Source of the DNA: Caldilineaceae bacterium
Lineage (GTDB): Bacteria > Chloroflexota > Anaerolineae > Caldilineales > Caldilineaceae
Length of the DNA stretch: 56,138 nt
NCBI GenBank assembly: GCA_022821585.1
Contig: JAJEDI010000083.1
Location: 1-56,138, forward strand
Direction: 5' to 3'
The position numbers and the translations under genes were made by a program. The notes under the pieces are model-generated. The model did not search any database. It was not told where the DNA came from and saw only the letters and a program-made list of their open reading frames with translations. Numbering within the stretch: position 1 is the first letter of the stretch; every line of letters starts with the position of its first letter. Positions 15,381 through 24,033 of the stretch are shown here, one piece after another.

Positions 15381-16982
15381 ATGACTCAGACCAAAGGACG
15401 GTATCTTGTATGCATGATCGCGGCATTCGCGGTTCTGCTGGGCGCGTGTCAGCCTGTGGCTGCGCCCGCCGCGGACGCGGAAATGGCTGCCGAGAAGAAG
15501 ACCTTCGTTTACGCCGCCATCAGAGAGTGGCGCAGCCTGGAAGCGTTTCAGGCCTATGACGAAGTGCAGGCGCCCGGCCTGCGCAATGTGATCGAGGTGC
15601 TGTTGGACCGCGATCCTGTTTCGAACGAGTTGATCCCCGAGCTTGCCACCTCCTTCGAACCGATCGATGAGTTGACGTGGCGGTTCACAGTTCGCGAGGG
15701 GGTGACTTTCCACGACGGCTCGCCTCTGAACGCTGAGGCGGTTGCCTACGCCATCAACCATCAGTGGAGCGAAGAGAACGCCTTTCCGGTGCGCGGGTTC
15801 ATGGGGCCACAGATAACGGCCGAGGCCGTGGACGAGTATACCGTCCATGTGATGACGGCCACGCCGGACCCGATACTGCCCAACCGCATGCACATCCAGG
15901 GCGTCTCCTCAATGCGGCAGCTTCTTGAGGAGCCGGACCAGTATCCTCTCGTGCCGATCGGCACCGGTCCGTACAAGTTCAAGGAGTTCAGAGCGGGTGA
16001 CGCGCTGATCCTCGAAGCCAACCATGACTGGTGGGGCCTCGACCCGGCCCAGGGCGCGCGGGGCGCGATCAACTTTGATGAACTGGTCTTTCTGTATCGC
16101 GCCGAGGATGCGGTGCGGCTGGCGCAGGTGAAGACCGGTGAAGCTCACATCGCGCAGTGGATTTCGGCGGAGAGTTGCCGGGAGGCCGAAGCCACTGATG
16201 GAATCGGCTGCCGCAGCCAGGTGAGTGTGGAGACGCTGTGGATGCGAATGGACCTGGAACCGCCGCGTGAAGGCACGGCCTTTGGCGATCAGCGGGTGAG
16301 GCTGGCATTCCAATTGGCGGTCGACTACGACACCATCCTCGACACGATTCTGGGCGGCCAGGCCACGATCGCGCGCCAGATGGTCGGCCCTTCGGCGACC
16401 GGTTACAACGAGAATCTGGAGCCATACGGCTATGACCCGGAGAGAGCCAAGCAGCTTCTGGACGAAGCAGCGGCCGATGGCGTGCCCGTCTATGAGACGG
16501 AGTTCGTGAACGCCAGTCTCAGCGGCTGGTTCGCGCGCAGCGAGGAGTTGCACCAGGCCGTGAACGGCTATCTGCAGGAACTCGGGCTCAACGTGGTACT
16601 GGAGGTGTCGGAGCTTGATCCCTTCCTGGAGAAGGTGGGAGTTCGCCCTCCGCCCGGACGCGGCAGATATTTTTACGTGGGACCGCACGGGAATGAGCTT
16701 TACGACTTTGCCCTTTCACTTGGCGGCCATCTCTCCTGTGGCAGTCCCTTCGCGGCCGGCTGTTTCCCTGAACTCGATGAGCTGGCCGCAGCTGCCAGCC
16801 CGCTGACGGGCGCAGAGCGCGATCAGGCCCTGCAGGATATTGCCCAGCTCGTCCATGATGAGGTCTATGCCGGCGCGGTCGCGCATCTGGACCTCTCCTA
16901 TGCGGTCAGTGACTGCCTCAGCTGGGATGTTCCGTTGGGGCACCGGGCGCTGGCCAAGGATATGGACAATACGTGTGATTGA
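15381..16982 (+). CDS. ABC transporter substrate-binding lipoprotein (family 5, oligopeptide type)
   Basis: A 533-residue SBP_bac_5 protein. The signal peptide ends in LLGAC (Cys23) and is followed by an Ala/Pro-rich linker. Family blocks are LIPELATSFEPIDELTWRFTVREGVTFHDG, YAINHQWS, GTGPYKFKEF and the middle segment DQRVRLAFQLAVDYDTI. Members bind oligopeptides, nickel, opines or oligosaccharides outside the membrane. ATG 15381 follows CCAGGAGGAT. It is the first gene of a four-gene importer (15381-21256). Two hairpins follow its stop. Confidence 0.92.
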   Translation: MTQTKGRYLVCMIAAFAVLLGACQPVAAPAADAEMAAEKKTFVYAAIREWRSLEAFQAYDEVQAPGLRNVIEVLLDRDPVSNELIPELATSFEPIDELTWRFTVREGVTFHDGSPLNAEAVAYAINHQWSEENAFPVRGFMGPQITAEAVDEYTVHVMTATPDPILPNRMHIQGVSSMRQLLEEPDQYPLVPIGTGPYKFKEFRAGDALILEANHDWWGLDPAQGARGAINFDELVFLYRAEDAVRLAQVKTGEAHIAQWISAESCREAEATDGIGCRSQVSVETLWMRMDLEPPREGTAFGDQRVRLAFQLAVDYDTILDTILGGQATIARQMVGPSATGYNENLEPYGYDPERAKQLLDEAAADGVPVYETEFVNASLSGWFARSEELHQAVNGYLQELGLNVVLEVSELDPFLEKVGVRPPPGRGRYFYVGPHGNELYDFALSLGGHLSCGSPFAAGCFPELDELAAAASPLTGAERDQALQDIAQLVHDEVYAGAVAHLDLSYAVSDCLSWDVPLGHRALAKDMDNTCD

Positions 16983-17026
16983 GCGCGGCTTCGGCAATCT
17001 GCCCATTGCAGATCGTCGAGAGCGCC

Positions 17027-17105
17027 GGTGGATAGTGGCTGAAGCGGCCACTTCCACCGTTCACTTCAGTTGCCGCCGACGCCAACCCCCGGCCCCCGGC
17101 GGCAA
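17027..17105 (+). promoter_or_regulatory. Two stem-loops between binding-protein and permease genes
   Basis: Hairpin one pairs GGTGG+AGTGGC (17027-17039) with GCCACT+CCACC (17047-17058), 11 pairs with a small internal bulge. Hairpin two pairs TTGCCGCCG (17070-17078) with CGGCGGCAA (17097-17105). Neither has a U-tract, so they more likely protect or process the mRNA, raising binding-protein over permease levels, than terminate it. Confidence 0.5.
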
Positions 17106-17193
17106 TCGAACCGGGTCAGGACAACGCGCAGGAGACGTACGGGGAGCTTGAGTGCGCGAGTAACGCTTCCTTGCCCGCAAAAGGAGTGTCCAC

Positions 17194-18111
17194 ATGGCCC
17201 GCTACGTGGCTCGACGACTTATCCAGTCGCTCCTCGTCCTCGCGGTAGTCCTGACCCTTGTCTTCTTCGCAGGCCGCGTCATCGGCAATCCGGCAGCCCT
17301 CATCCTGGGGCCTGAGGCGCGTGCGGAGGATGTGAAAACACTTGAGGAACGCTTCGGTTACGACAAGCCGGCGCTTGTGCAGTTCGGGCGCTATGCACGC
17401 GGCGTTGTATCCGGCGATTTCGGCAATTCATGGTGGCAGAGAAGACCGGCGCTGCCGATGGCGCTGGAACGGATTCCGGCCACGCTGCAACTGGCTGCGG
17501 TTACGATGTTGTTTGCGTTGCCGGTGGCAATGATCCTGGGGTCGCTGGCGGCCTGGAAACCCGGTTCTCCGATAGACAAAGGGGTCAACGTGATCTCGCT
17601 GACGGGCGCGTCGGCGGTCGACTTCTGGATCGGGTTGATGCTGATCCTCTTTTTCGCGGTTCAGTTGAGATTGCTGCCAACGTCGGGCTCCGGTTCGTTG
17701 AAGTTCATCATTTTGCCGGCGCTGACGTTGTCGCTGAGGCCGCTGGGCCGGGTGGCGCAGGTAACGCGCAGCGCCATGCTGGACCAGCTGAGCAGACCTT
17801 ACATCAAGACCGCACGCGCAAAGGGATACAGAGAAAGCAGGATCGTATTAGGCCAGGCGCTCAAGAACGCCTTCATCCCGATTATCACGCTGTCAGGCGA
17901 CGAGGCGATCTCCACACTCAACGGCGCGGTGGTCGTTGAGACTGTCTTCGCCTGGCCCGGCATCGGGCTGCTGATCGTCTCGGCTGTGACAAACCGGGAC
18001 CTGCCGCTCATCGAGGCACTGGTCTTTGTGGTGGCGATTATGATTATCGTCACAAATCTCCTGGTTGACCTTACCTATTCGTATCTGGATCCGAGGGTGC
18101 GCTACGGCTAG
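17194..18111 (+). CDS. ABC transporter permease (DppB/OppB type)
   Basis: A 305-residue inner-membrane permease of the oligopeptide/nickel family. The N terminus MARYVARRLIQSLLVLAVVL has the typical short cytoplasmic start and first membrane helix. RFGYDKPALVQFGRYARGVVSGDFG is the conserved periplasmic segment, and the EAA-loop region reads YIKTARAKGYRESRIVLGQAL. The end SYLDPRVRYG is typical. It works with the fused permease-ATPase that starts 12 nt downstream. Confidence 0.92.
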   Translation: MARYVARRLIQSLLVLAVVLTLVFFAGRVIGNPAALILGPEARAEDVKTLEERFGYDKPALVQFGRYARGVVSGDFGNSWWQRRPALPMALERIPATLQLAAVTMLFALPVAMILGSLAAWKPGSPIDKGVNVISLTGASAVDFWIGLMLILFFAVQLRLLPTSGSGSLKFIILPALTLSLRPLGRVAQVTRSAMLDQLSRPYIKTARAKGYRESRIVLGQALKNAFIPIITLSGDEAISTLNGAVVVETVFAWPGIGLLIVSAVTNRDLPLIEALVFVVAIMIIVTNLLVDLTYSYLDPRVRYG

Positions 18112-18123
18112 AAAAGGAGAGGT

Positions 18124-20169
18124 GTGTCCGGTCCCCTTCAGATGACCGCCGGCGACGGGCCAGCGGCGCGAGATTCAGATGAGGCTGCGCGCAACTTAAC
18201 CGTGCGCAAGTTACTGCGCGCGCTTTGGCGGGACAAGCTGATGCTCTTCCCGCTGCTCTTTCTTGTAGCGCTGATCGTGGCAGCAGTGGGAGCCGATCTG
18301 CTGGCGCCGCACGACCCGTTCGACCAGAACCTGCGCTCGCGCAATCTTCCGCCCATGTCCTCGGCCGCGTCCGAGCCATCGAGCTTCCCCTATCTGCTCG
18401 GCGCCGACCCTCTGGGACGCGACCTGTTCAGCCGCCTGATTTACGGCGCGCGCGTCTCGCTCGCCGTCGGTCTGGCGAGCGTCCTGGCTTCGGGCACGCT
18501 CGGTGTCCTGCTGGGGTTGATGTCGGGCTACCATCGCGGCTGGCTGGACGACCTGGTCATGCGCGGTGTGGACGTATTGATGGGCATACCGGGTCTGCTA
18601 CTGGCGCTTTTCATCCTCTTCCTGGTCGGCACCGGTTTCTGGAACCTGGTTATCGTCTTCGCGCTGACGCGGTGGATGATCTATGCGCGGGTGACGCGTG
18701 GACTGACACTCTCATTTCGCGAGCAGCCGTTCGTGGAAGGCGCGCAGACGATCGGCTGTAGTGACAGCCGCATCATCTTTCGACATATTCTGCCCAATCT
18801 GGCGTCGCCGATTCTGGTGCTGGCGACGCTGGAGATCGCGATCGTGATCCTAGCCGAGGCCGGTCTGAGTTTTCTGGGTATGGGGATTCAGCCGCCGGCG
18901 CCGACGTGGGGGCGCATGGTCGCCGAGGGCCGCGATTACATCACAAGTGCGTGGTGGCTGATCACCTTTCCCGGCCTGGCGATCCTGCTTACGGCGCTGT
19001 CTCTCAATCTCACGGCGGCGTGGTTGCGTATGGTCAGCGACCCTGTGCAGCGCTGGCGGTGGTTTATGGGACGACCTGCGTCGCGCCGCGAAGGGGACAG
19101 CGGGACCGCTTTGGCGTATAGCGAGCCGCAGAGCGACCGCACAGACGTAGAGAGCTCCGATCCGGCGCACGGGCAGGCGACCAACGGAGATCATTTGCTT
19201 GAAGTTATCAACCTGCGGGTCAACTTCCGCACGCCCGACGGCCTTCTCCATGCCGTGAACGGGATCAGTTACACGCTGAACCGGGGCCAAACACTGGCCA
19301 TTCTGGGCGAGTCGGGCTCAGGCAAGACGGTGAGCGCCGAAGCCGTTATGGGTATTCTGGACAGCCCGCCGGCGTTCGTGACCGGTGGATCGGTCCTCTT
19401 CGATGGCATGGACCTGCTGCAGGTCAGCCCATCGCGGCGGCGACGGCTGTGCGGCGAGCGGATCGCAATGATTTTCCAAGATCCCTTGACCGCTCTGAAC
19501 CCGGCCTACACCGTCGGATCCCAGATTGGGGGGATGTTTCAGGAGCATCGCGGGACATCGAAACGTGAAGCCACTGCCAAAGCAGTTGAGCTGATGGACC
19601 GGGTGCGAATTCCATCTGCCCGCGAACGAGTGCATGACTATCCGCACCAGTTTTCAGGCGGCATGCGGCAACGGGTGATGATCGCGGCGGCGATTGCATT
19701 GGATCCCGATTTGCTGATCGCGGATGAGCCCACGACCGCTCTTGATGTCACGGTGCAGGCGCAGATCATGGAACTGCTGGCCGAGCTGCAGTCGGAGACG
19801 GGCATGGGCCTGATCCTCATCACGCATGATTTGGGTGTTGTGGCGGACGTTGCCGATCACGTAGCTGTGATGTATGCTGGCCAAATTGTGGAAACCGGTC
19901 CGATCGAGGAGATCTACAGCAATCCGGCGCATCCGTACACCAAAGGTCTTCTGGAATCGGCGCCGCGGGTGGACCGGAAGATGGACTCGCTGCAACAGAT
20001 CAGCGGAGCGCCGCCCAACCTTCGCTTCATTCCGCCTGGCTGCCCTTTCCATCCGCGCTGCGCGTACGTGGTTGACCGCTGCGCGGTCGAGCCGCCGCCA
20101 CTTTATGAGGTCCGGCATGAACGCAGCGCCTCGTGCCATCGTTTTGAGGATGTCATGGATGTCAGCTGA
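18124..20169 (+). CDS. Fused ABC permease (DppC type) and ATPase (DppD type)
   Basis: One 681-residue protein joins two subunits that are normally separate. Residues 1-~320 are the DppC permease: GADPLGRDLFSRLIYGARVSL, and EAA loop EGAQTIGCSDSRIIFRHILPN. Residues ~358-681 are the DppD ATPase: Walker A GESGSGKT near 395, signature FSGGMRQRVMIAAA near 510, Walker B LLIADEPTTALD near 530, and the C-terminal Cys-rich oligopeptide motif CPFHPRCAY. A ~40-residue charged linker joins them. There is no stop or frameshift between the parts. GTG 18124 follows AAGGAGAGG. The stop overlaps the next ATPase start. Confidence 0.9.
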   Translation: MSGPLQMTAGDGPAARDSDEAARNLTVRKLLRALWRDKLMLFPLLFLVALIVAAVGADLLAPHDPFDQNLRSRNLPPMSSAASEPSSFPYLLGADPLGRDLFSRLIYGARVSLAVGLASVLASGTLGVLLGLMSGYHRGWLDDLVMRGVDVLMGIPGLLLALFILFLVGTGFWNLVIVFALTRWMIYARVTRGLTLSFREQPFVEGAQTIGCSDSRIIFRHILPNLASPILVLATLEIAIVILAEAGLSFLGMGIQPPAPTWGRMVAEGRDYITSAWWLITFPGLAILLTALSLNLTAAWLRMVSDPVQRWRWFMGRPASRREGDSGTALAYSEPQSDRTDVESSDPAHGQATNGDHLLEVINLRVNFRTPDGLLHAVNGISYTLNRGQTLAILGESGSGKTVSAEAVMGILDSPPAFVTGGSVLFDGMDLLQVSPSRRRRLCGERIAMIFQDPLTALNPAYTVGSQIGGMFQEHRGTSKREATAKAVELMDRVRIPSARERVHDYPHQFSGGMRQRVMIAAAIALDPDLLIADEPTTALDVTVQAQIMELLAELQSETGMGLILITHDLGVVADVADHVAVMYAGQIVETGPIEEIYSNPAHPYTKGLLESAPRVDRKMDSLQQISGAPPNLRFIPPGCPFHPRCAYVVDRCAVEPPPLYEVRHERSASCHRFEDVMDVS

Positions 20170-21256
20170 CAGCAATGGCCGCGGAGCCGACAGCCGCAGA
20201 ACGGAGGGCGAAACAGGGACGGACTCCGGACCTGTCGGGGCGGCGGCGGAGCCTTTGCTCAGGGTCAAAGATCTCGTAAAGCATTTTCCGTCGGAGCGGA
20301 AGGGATTTTTGGGCGCGCGGCGCGGCGCGATCAAGGCGGTTGACGGTGTAAGTTTCGACTTGCAGCGAGGCGAGACGCTGGGGCTGGTTGGTGAAACGGG
20401 TTGTGGGAAATCCACGATTGCCAGAACGTTAATGCGTCTGGAGGAACCGACCAGCGGCGCGGCGTATTACAAAGGACGTGATCTCTTTACCCTGTCGAAA
20501 GCGTCGGTACAGGCCCTGCGCCGCGAGATACAGATGGTTTTCCAGGATCCCTTTGCGTCGCTGAACCCGCGCATGGAGGTGGGCCAGATCATCGCCGAGC
20601 CGTGGGTCGTACACCCCGGCATCGTGCCGAAGGAGGAGCAGAGAGGGCGAGTCAGCGCTCTGCTTGAGCGTGTCGGTTTGCCGGCAGCGGATGCCAACCG
20701 CTATCCACACGAGTTTTCGGGTGGGCAGCGGCAGCGTATCGGGATCGCCCGGGCGTTGGCCTTACAACCGGACCTGATTATCTGCGATGAACCCGTCTCC
20801 GCGCTTGACGTTTCGGTGCAGGCGCAGGTTATCAATCTGTTGGTGGAACTCCAGGCAGAACTGGGGCTGTCCTACATCTTCATAGCCCATGATCTGGCGG
20901 TTGTGCGGCAGATCTCCGATCGCGTCGCGGTCATGCATTTGGGCCGGATCGTAGAGGTCGGCGGCGAGGATGAGATCTACGCACGGCCGACTCATCCCTA
21001 CACGCAGGCCCTGCTCTCGGCGGCGCCGGCGCCGAATCCGGTGGGCCGCAAAGAGAGGAAGCGGATTGTGCTGGAGGGGGAGTTGCCAAGTCCTGTGAAT
21101 CCTCCTTCGGGCTGCACGTTCCGAACCCGTTGCTGGAAGGCGGAGTCGATCTGCAGCGAGGACCGTCCGCAGCTCATCGATCGATTTGATCACGGCCATC
21201 CGAGCGCGTGTCACTTCGCCGAGTTGCAGACATTGCCGGCAGCGGGAACGGCCTGA
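20159..21256 (+). CDS. ABC transporter ATPase (DppF/OppF type)
   Basis: A ~365-residue ATPase, the second nucleotide-binding subunit of the importer. It has the FLGARRGAIKAVDGVSFDL N-terminal block of OppF/DppF, Walker A GETGCGKST, Q-loop VFQDPFASLNPRM, signature FSGGQRQRIGIARAL, Walker B IICDEPVSALDVS, and the C-terminal FRTRCWKAESIC motif. ATG 20159 is chosen because GAGG (20146-20149) is well spaced and it overlaps the stop of the fused gene by about 10 nt. ATG 20150 is possible, and the longer open frame inside the upstream gene is not. The first ~40 residues are a variable extension. Confidence 0.9.
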   Translation: MSADSNGRGADSRRTEGETGTDSGPVGAAAEPLLRVKDLVKHFPSERKGFLGARRGAIKAVDGVSFDLQRGETLGLVGETGCGKSTIARTLMRLEEPTSGAAYYKGRDLFTLSKASVQALRREIQMVFQDPFASLNPRMEVGQIIAEPWVVHPGIVPKEEQRGRVSALLERVGLPAADANRYPHEFSGGQRQRIGIARALALQPDLIICDEPVSALDVSVQAQVINLLVELQAELGLSYIFIAHDLAVVRQISDRVAVMHLGRIVEVGGEDEIYARPTHPYTQALLSAAPAPNPVGRKERKRIVLEGELPSPVNPPSGCTFRTRCWKAESICSEDRPQLIDRFDHGHPSACHFAELQTLPAAGTA

Positions 21257-21313
21257 CGCAAACGCCAGTGGTCCGTGGTGCGGCTATCCTTTGTTCACAC
21301 TCAAGGGGCGGGG

Positions 21314-22255
21314 ATGCAGATAAAGATCGGTGCATTGCTGTGGGCGCAGCAGACCGACTGGCCGGCGCTGCGGGATGCCGCGATCGCGGCCGACCGGGCC
21401 GGGTTCGATTCTCTGTGGATTTCCGACCATCTTCTGTGCCCGATTGGCTCGTGGCGCAATCCGGTCTACGAAGCGTGGGCGACCATCGCCGGGCTGGGGG
21501 CGCTCACCGAGCGGGCGACGATCGGCACGCTGGTGGGGGCGATACCCTTTCGCAACCCCGGCCTGGTGGCGAAGCTGGCGGCGACGGTCGATCACATCAC
21601 CGGGGGACGGGCGGTGTTGGGTTTGGGCGGGGGCTGGCTGGCGCGCGAGCATCACATGCACGGGATCGACTTCGGGGCGAGCGCGGGAGAGCGGCTGGAC
21701 AGGCTGCATGAAGCCGTCCCGCTCATTCGCGGCCTGCTGGACGGCGAGACGGTGACCCACAGCGGGCGCTTCTACAACCTGGTGGAGGCGGAGCAGTTCC
21801 CGCGGCCGTTGCAGAGCCGCCTGCCGATTCTGATCGGGGGGCAGGGGCGGCGCAAAACGCTGCGCACGGTGGCCATGTACGCCGACATGTGGCACACACA
21901 GCACGGCTCGCGGGAGAAGATACGGGCCAGTGATGCGGTTCTGCGAGCGCACTGCGCGGCGGTGGGCCGCGATCCGGCCACAATTGAGCGGCTGGCGAGC
22001 AAATGGGTCACAGTCCGGGACGACCCTGACGAGGCCCGGCATGAACTGGAGGCGTCGCTGCGCCATCATGGACTTGAGGAGTACGAGCCGTCGATCCTGG
22101 CGGCGGGGACGCCGGCGGCGGTTGCGCAGGCATTGCGGGGGCATATTGAGGCCGGATTTACGCACCTGCTGTTCAGCCTACGGGCGCCGTTTGACCACGA
22201 GACGATCGAGCGCATGCCAGAGGTGCGGCGTTTGCTGACAACGGATGGGAAATGA
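21314..22255 (+). CDS. LLM-class flavin-dependent oxidoreductase (probably F420-dependent)
   Basis: A 313-residue luciferase-like TIM barrel. It starts MQIKIGALLWAQQTDW and shows DSLWISDHLL, the ATIGTLVGAIPFRNPG strand, VLGLGGGWLAREH and ILIGGQGRRKTLRTVAMYAD, typical of F420-dependent Mycobacterium/Chloroflexota LLM proteins. ATG 21314 follows AAGGGGCGGGG; in-frame upstream residues to 21275 are not conserved-looking. It lies 57 nt after the ABC operon and may belong to it. Substrate unknown. Confidence 0.87.
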   Translation: MQIKIGALLWAQQTDWPALRDAAIAADRAGFDSLWISDHLLCPIGSWRNPVYEAWATIAGLGALTERATIGTLVGAIPFRNPGLVAKLAATVDHITGGRAVLGLGGGWLAREHHMHGIDFGASAGERLDRLHEAVPLIRGLLDGETVTHSGRFYNLVEAEQFPRPLQSRLPILIGGQGRRKTLRTVAMYADMWHTQHGSREKIRASDAVLRAHCAAVGRDPATIERLASKWVTVRDDPDEARHELEASLRHHGLEEYEPSILAAGTPAAVAQALRGHIEAGFTHLLFSLRAPFDHETIERMPEVRRLLTTDGK

Positions 22256-22424
22256 CGACTGCAAGCCGGAGTTTCCTTGCGTCAGTTCCAGTCCCGACTT
22301 GGACTCGGGAAGGGAAAAGCAGCGGACTCTGACCTCTGTGTCCGAGCGTTGAGGCAAGACCGGATATCCATCATTCAAGCTGCGGACTACCCAACACAGG
22401 AACCATGAAAGGAGAACGTGTACC

Positions 22425-22844
22425 ATGGCAGACGGAATGAGGTACGTATTCAAGGTAACCGATGTTCCCCTGATCCAGTCGCCTGACGACACGATGCAGG
22501 ACAGCGTCATGATCACCGAGGACACATGCGGCTCGGACCAGTATACGGCGGGCCTGTTCTGGGTGCGCCCAGGCACGCACGGCCACTCCGACGTGCATCC
22601 GGGGCAGGATGAGGTCTACTACATCATTTCAGGGCGCGGGATCCTGCACCTGGAAGGGGTGGAACATCGAATGGAGGCGGGGGATGTGGTCTTCGTGCCG
22701 AAAGGCCACGAACATTCCGTCTCCAACGACGGCGATGAGGTGCTCAGCCTCTTCTGGGCGATTGGCGAAGCGTGGAGCAAGCTGCCGGAGATCCGTGACG
22801 AGCTGAGCACGTGGCCTGAGATCCCCGCGGACCAGGTTTGGTAA
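22425..22844 (+). CDS. Cupin-domain protein
   Basis: A 139-residue single-domain cupin. Motif 1 reads GTHGHSDVHPGQDEVYYIISGRG (His, His, Glu ligands) and motif 2 reads MEAGDVVFVPKGHEHSVSNDG (His). Length fits small sugar-isomerase or mannose-6-phosphate-isomerase-like cupins. ATG 22425 follows AAAGGAGAACG. It lies between the LLM enzyme and a Gfo/Idh/MocA dehydrogenase, which suggests sugar-derivative metabolism. No specific reaction can be assigned. Confidence 0.85.
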   Translation: MADGMRYVFKVTDVPLIQSPDDTMQDSVMITEDTCGSDQYTAGLFWVRPGTHGHSDVHPGQDEVYYIISGRGILHLEGVEHRMEAGDVVFVPKGHEHSVSNDGDEVLSLFWAIGEAWSKLPEIRDELSTWPEIPADQVW

Positions 22845-22914
22845 ACGGCGGTTGGCAGACGGCAGTCGGTAGCGGGCGGGTCTTACACCGGTAAACAGCT
22901 ACTGGGGTTGGGAG

Positions 22915-23949
22915 ATGGTCCGATTCTGCATCTTCGGCGCCGGGCAGATGGGAAACCGCCATGCACGCACACTGGCGGAACACCCCAAGGCGGAGATACA
23001 CAGTGTCTACGATCTCCTGCCGGAGGCTGCGGCCGACCTGGCAGGACGCCACGGCGCGATCGCCGTATCCGACCGGGAGACGGCACTGGCCCACCCGGCG
23101 GTGGATGCGGTGGTCATCACCACACCGGCGAGCTCGCATGCGGAGCTGGTGGTGGCGGCGGCACGCGCGGGCAAGGCGATCTTCTGCGAAAAGCCGCTGG
23201 CGGAGGACATCCCGACCGCGCGGGCTGCGGTGGAAGAGGTCAGAAAGGCGGGCGTGTCGAGTTTCATGGGCTTCATGAAACGGTTCGAGCCAAGCCACCT
23301 GGCCCTGATCCAGGCGGTGAAGGCCGGAGAGATCGGTGACGTCGAGCTGGTGCTGCTGACCAACCGCGATCCGAAAGTTACACTGCTCGCACTGAGTCAG
23401 GAAACACATCAGACGGCGCCTTACACGTTGCTGCGTGAATCGACCGTGCATGACTTCGATCTGGCGCGCGCCCTGCTGGACGATGAGCCGGTGGAGGTGT
23501 ACGTGGCGGCCTCGAGCCTGGTGGAACCGGAGCTGGGCAGGCTGGGCGAGGTCGACGCGGCGATGACGACGCTGAAGACCGGCCGCGGCGCGCTCTGCCA
23601 CATCAACAACATCTGGCGCACGACCTACGGCTATGACCAGCGGCTGGAGGTGCACGGCGTCAAGGGGATGCTGCGGGCGGAGAACCGGCCGGAAACCGGC
23701 CTGGTGCGCTACACGGCCGCGGGGGCGCTGCACGACAGGCTGCACTCCGGTCCCCCTGAGGGTTCGCAGTTCTACCTGCACAAGTATGCGGCAGCCTATC
23801 CGGCCGAAATGAACCATTTCGTCGAGTCGCTGGAGGAGGGCAGGCGGCCCATGGTCAGCGTTGAAGACGGCTACCGGTCACAACTCCTGGTCGAGGCCGC
23901 GGTGGAATCTTTAAAGACGAACCGTCCCGTGCAGGTCGCGGAACGGTAG
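22915..23949 (+). CDS. Gfo/Idh/MocA-family NAD(P)-dependent oxidoreductase
   Basis: A 344-residue sugar/cyclitol dehydrogenase. It has an N-terminal Rossmann motif FGAGQMGNRHART, the ITTPASSHAELV strand, and the catalytic Lys in FCEKPLAED. The C-terminal alpha/beta domain includes ESTVHDFDLARALL (His-Asp typical of inositol dehydrogenases) and LEVHGVKGMLRAEN. ATG 22915 follows GGGGTTGGGAG. It follows the cupin and precedes the second ABC importer; a myo-inositol-like or sugar substrate is a family-based inference. Confidence 0.9.
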   Translation: MVRFCIFGAGQMGNRHARTLAEHPKAEIHSVYDLLPEAAADLAGRHGAIAVSDRETALAHPAVDAVVITTPASSHAELVVAAARAGKAIFCEKPLAEDIPTARAAVEEVRKAGVSSFMGFMKRFEPSHLALIQAVKAGEIGDVELVLLTNRDPKVTLLALSQETHQTAPYTLLRESTVHDFDLARALLDDEPVEVYVAASSLVEPELGRLGEVDAAMTTLKTGRGALCHINNIWRTTYGYDQRLEVHGVKGMLRAENRPETGLVRYTAAGALHDRLHSGPPEGSQFYLHKYAAAYPAEMNHFVESLEEGRRPMVSVEDGYRSQLLVEAAVESLKTNRPVQVAER

Positions 23950-23953
23950 TACA

Positions 23954-24011
23954 TTGACCAACCATTTATCAGAAGGTTAATCTCATTATCAGAAGGTTAA
24001 TCTCAGAAGGT
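23954..24011 (+). repeat. 20-bp exact tandem duplication in a promoter region
   Basis: The 20-mer TTATCAGAAGGTTAATCTCA occurs at 23966-23985 and again immediately at 23986-24005, with a third partial start (TCAGAAGGT) after it. TTGACC (23954-23959) with an 18-bp spacer to TAATCT (23978-23983) could be the promoter of the downstream binding-protein gene; the duplication doubles the -10-like element. Confidence 0.6.
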
Positions 24012-24033
24012 CATTCAAGGAGGAGTCGGACAA

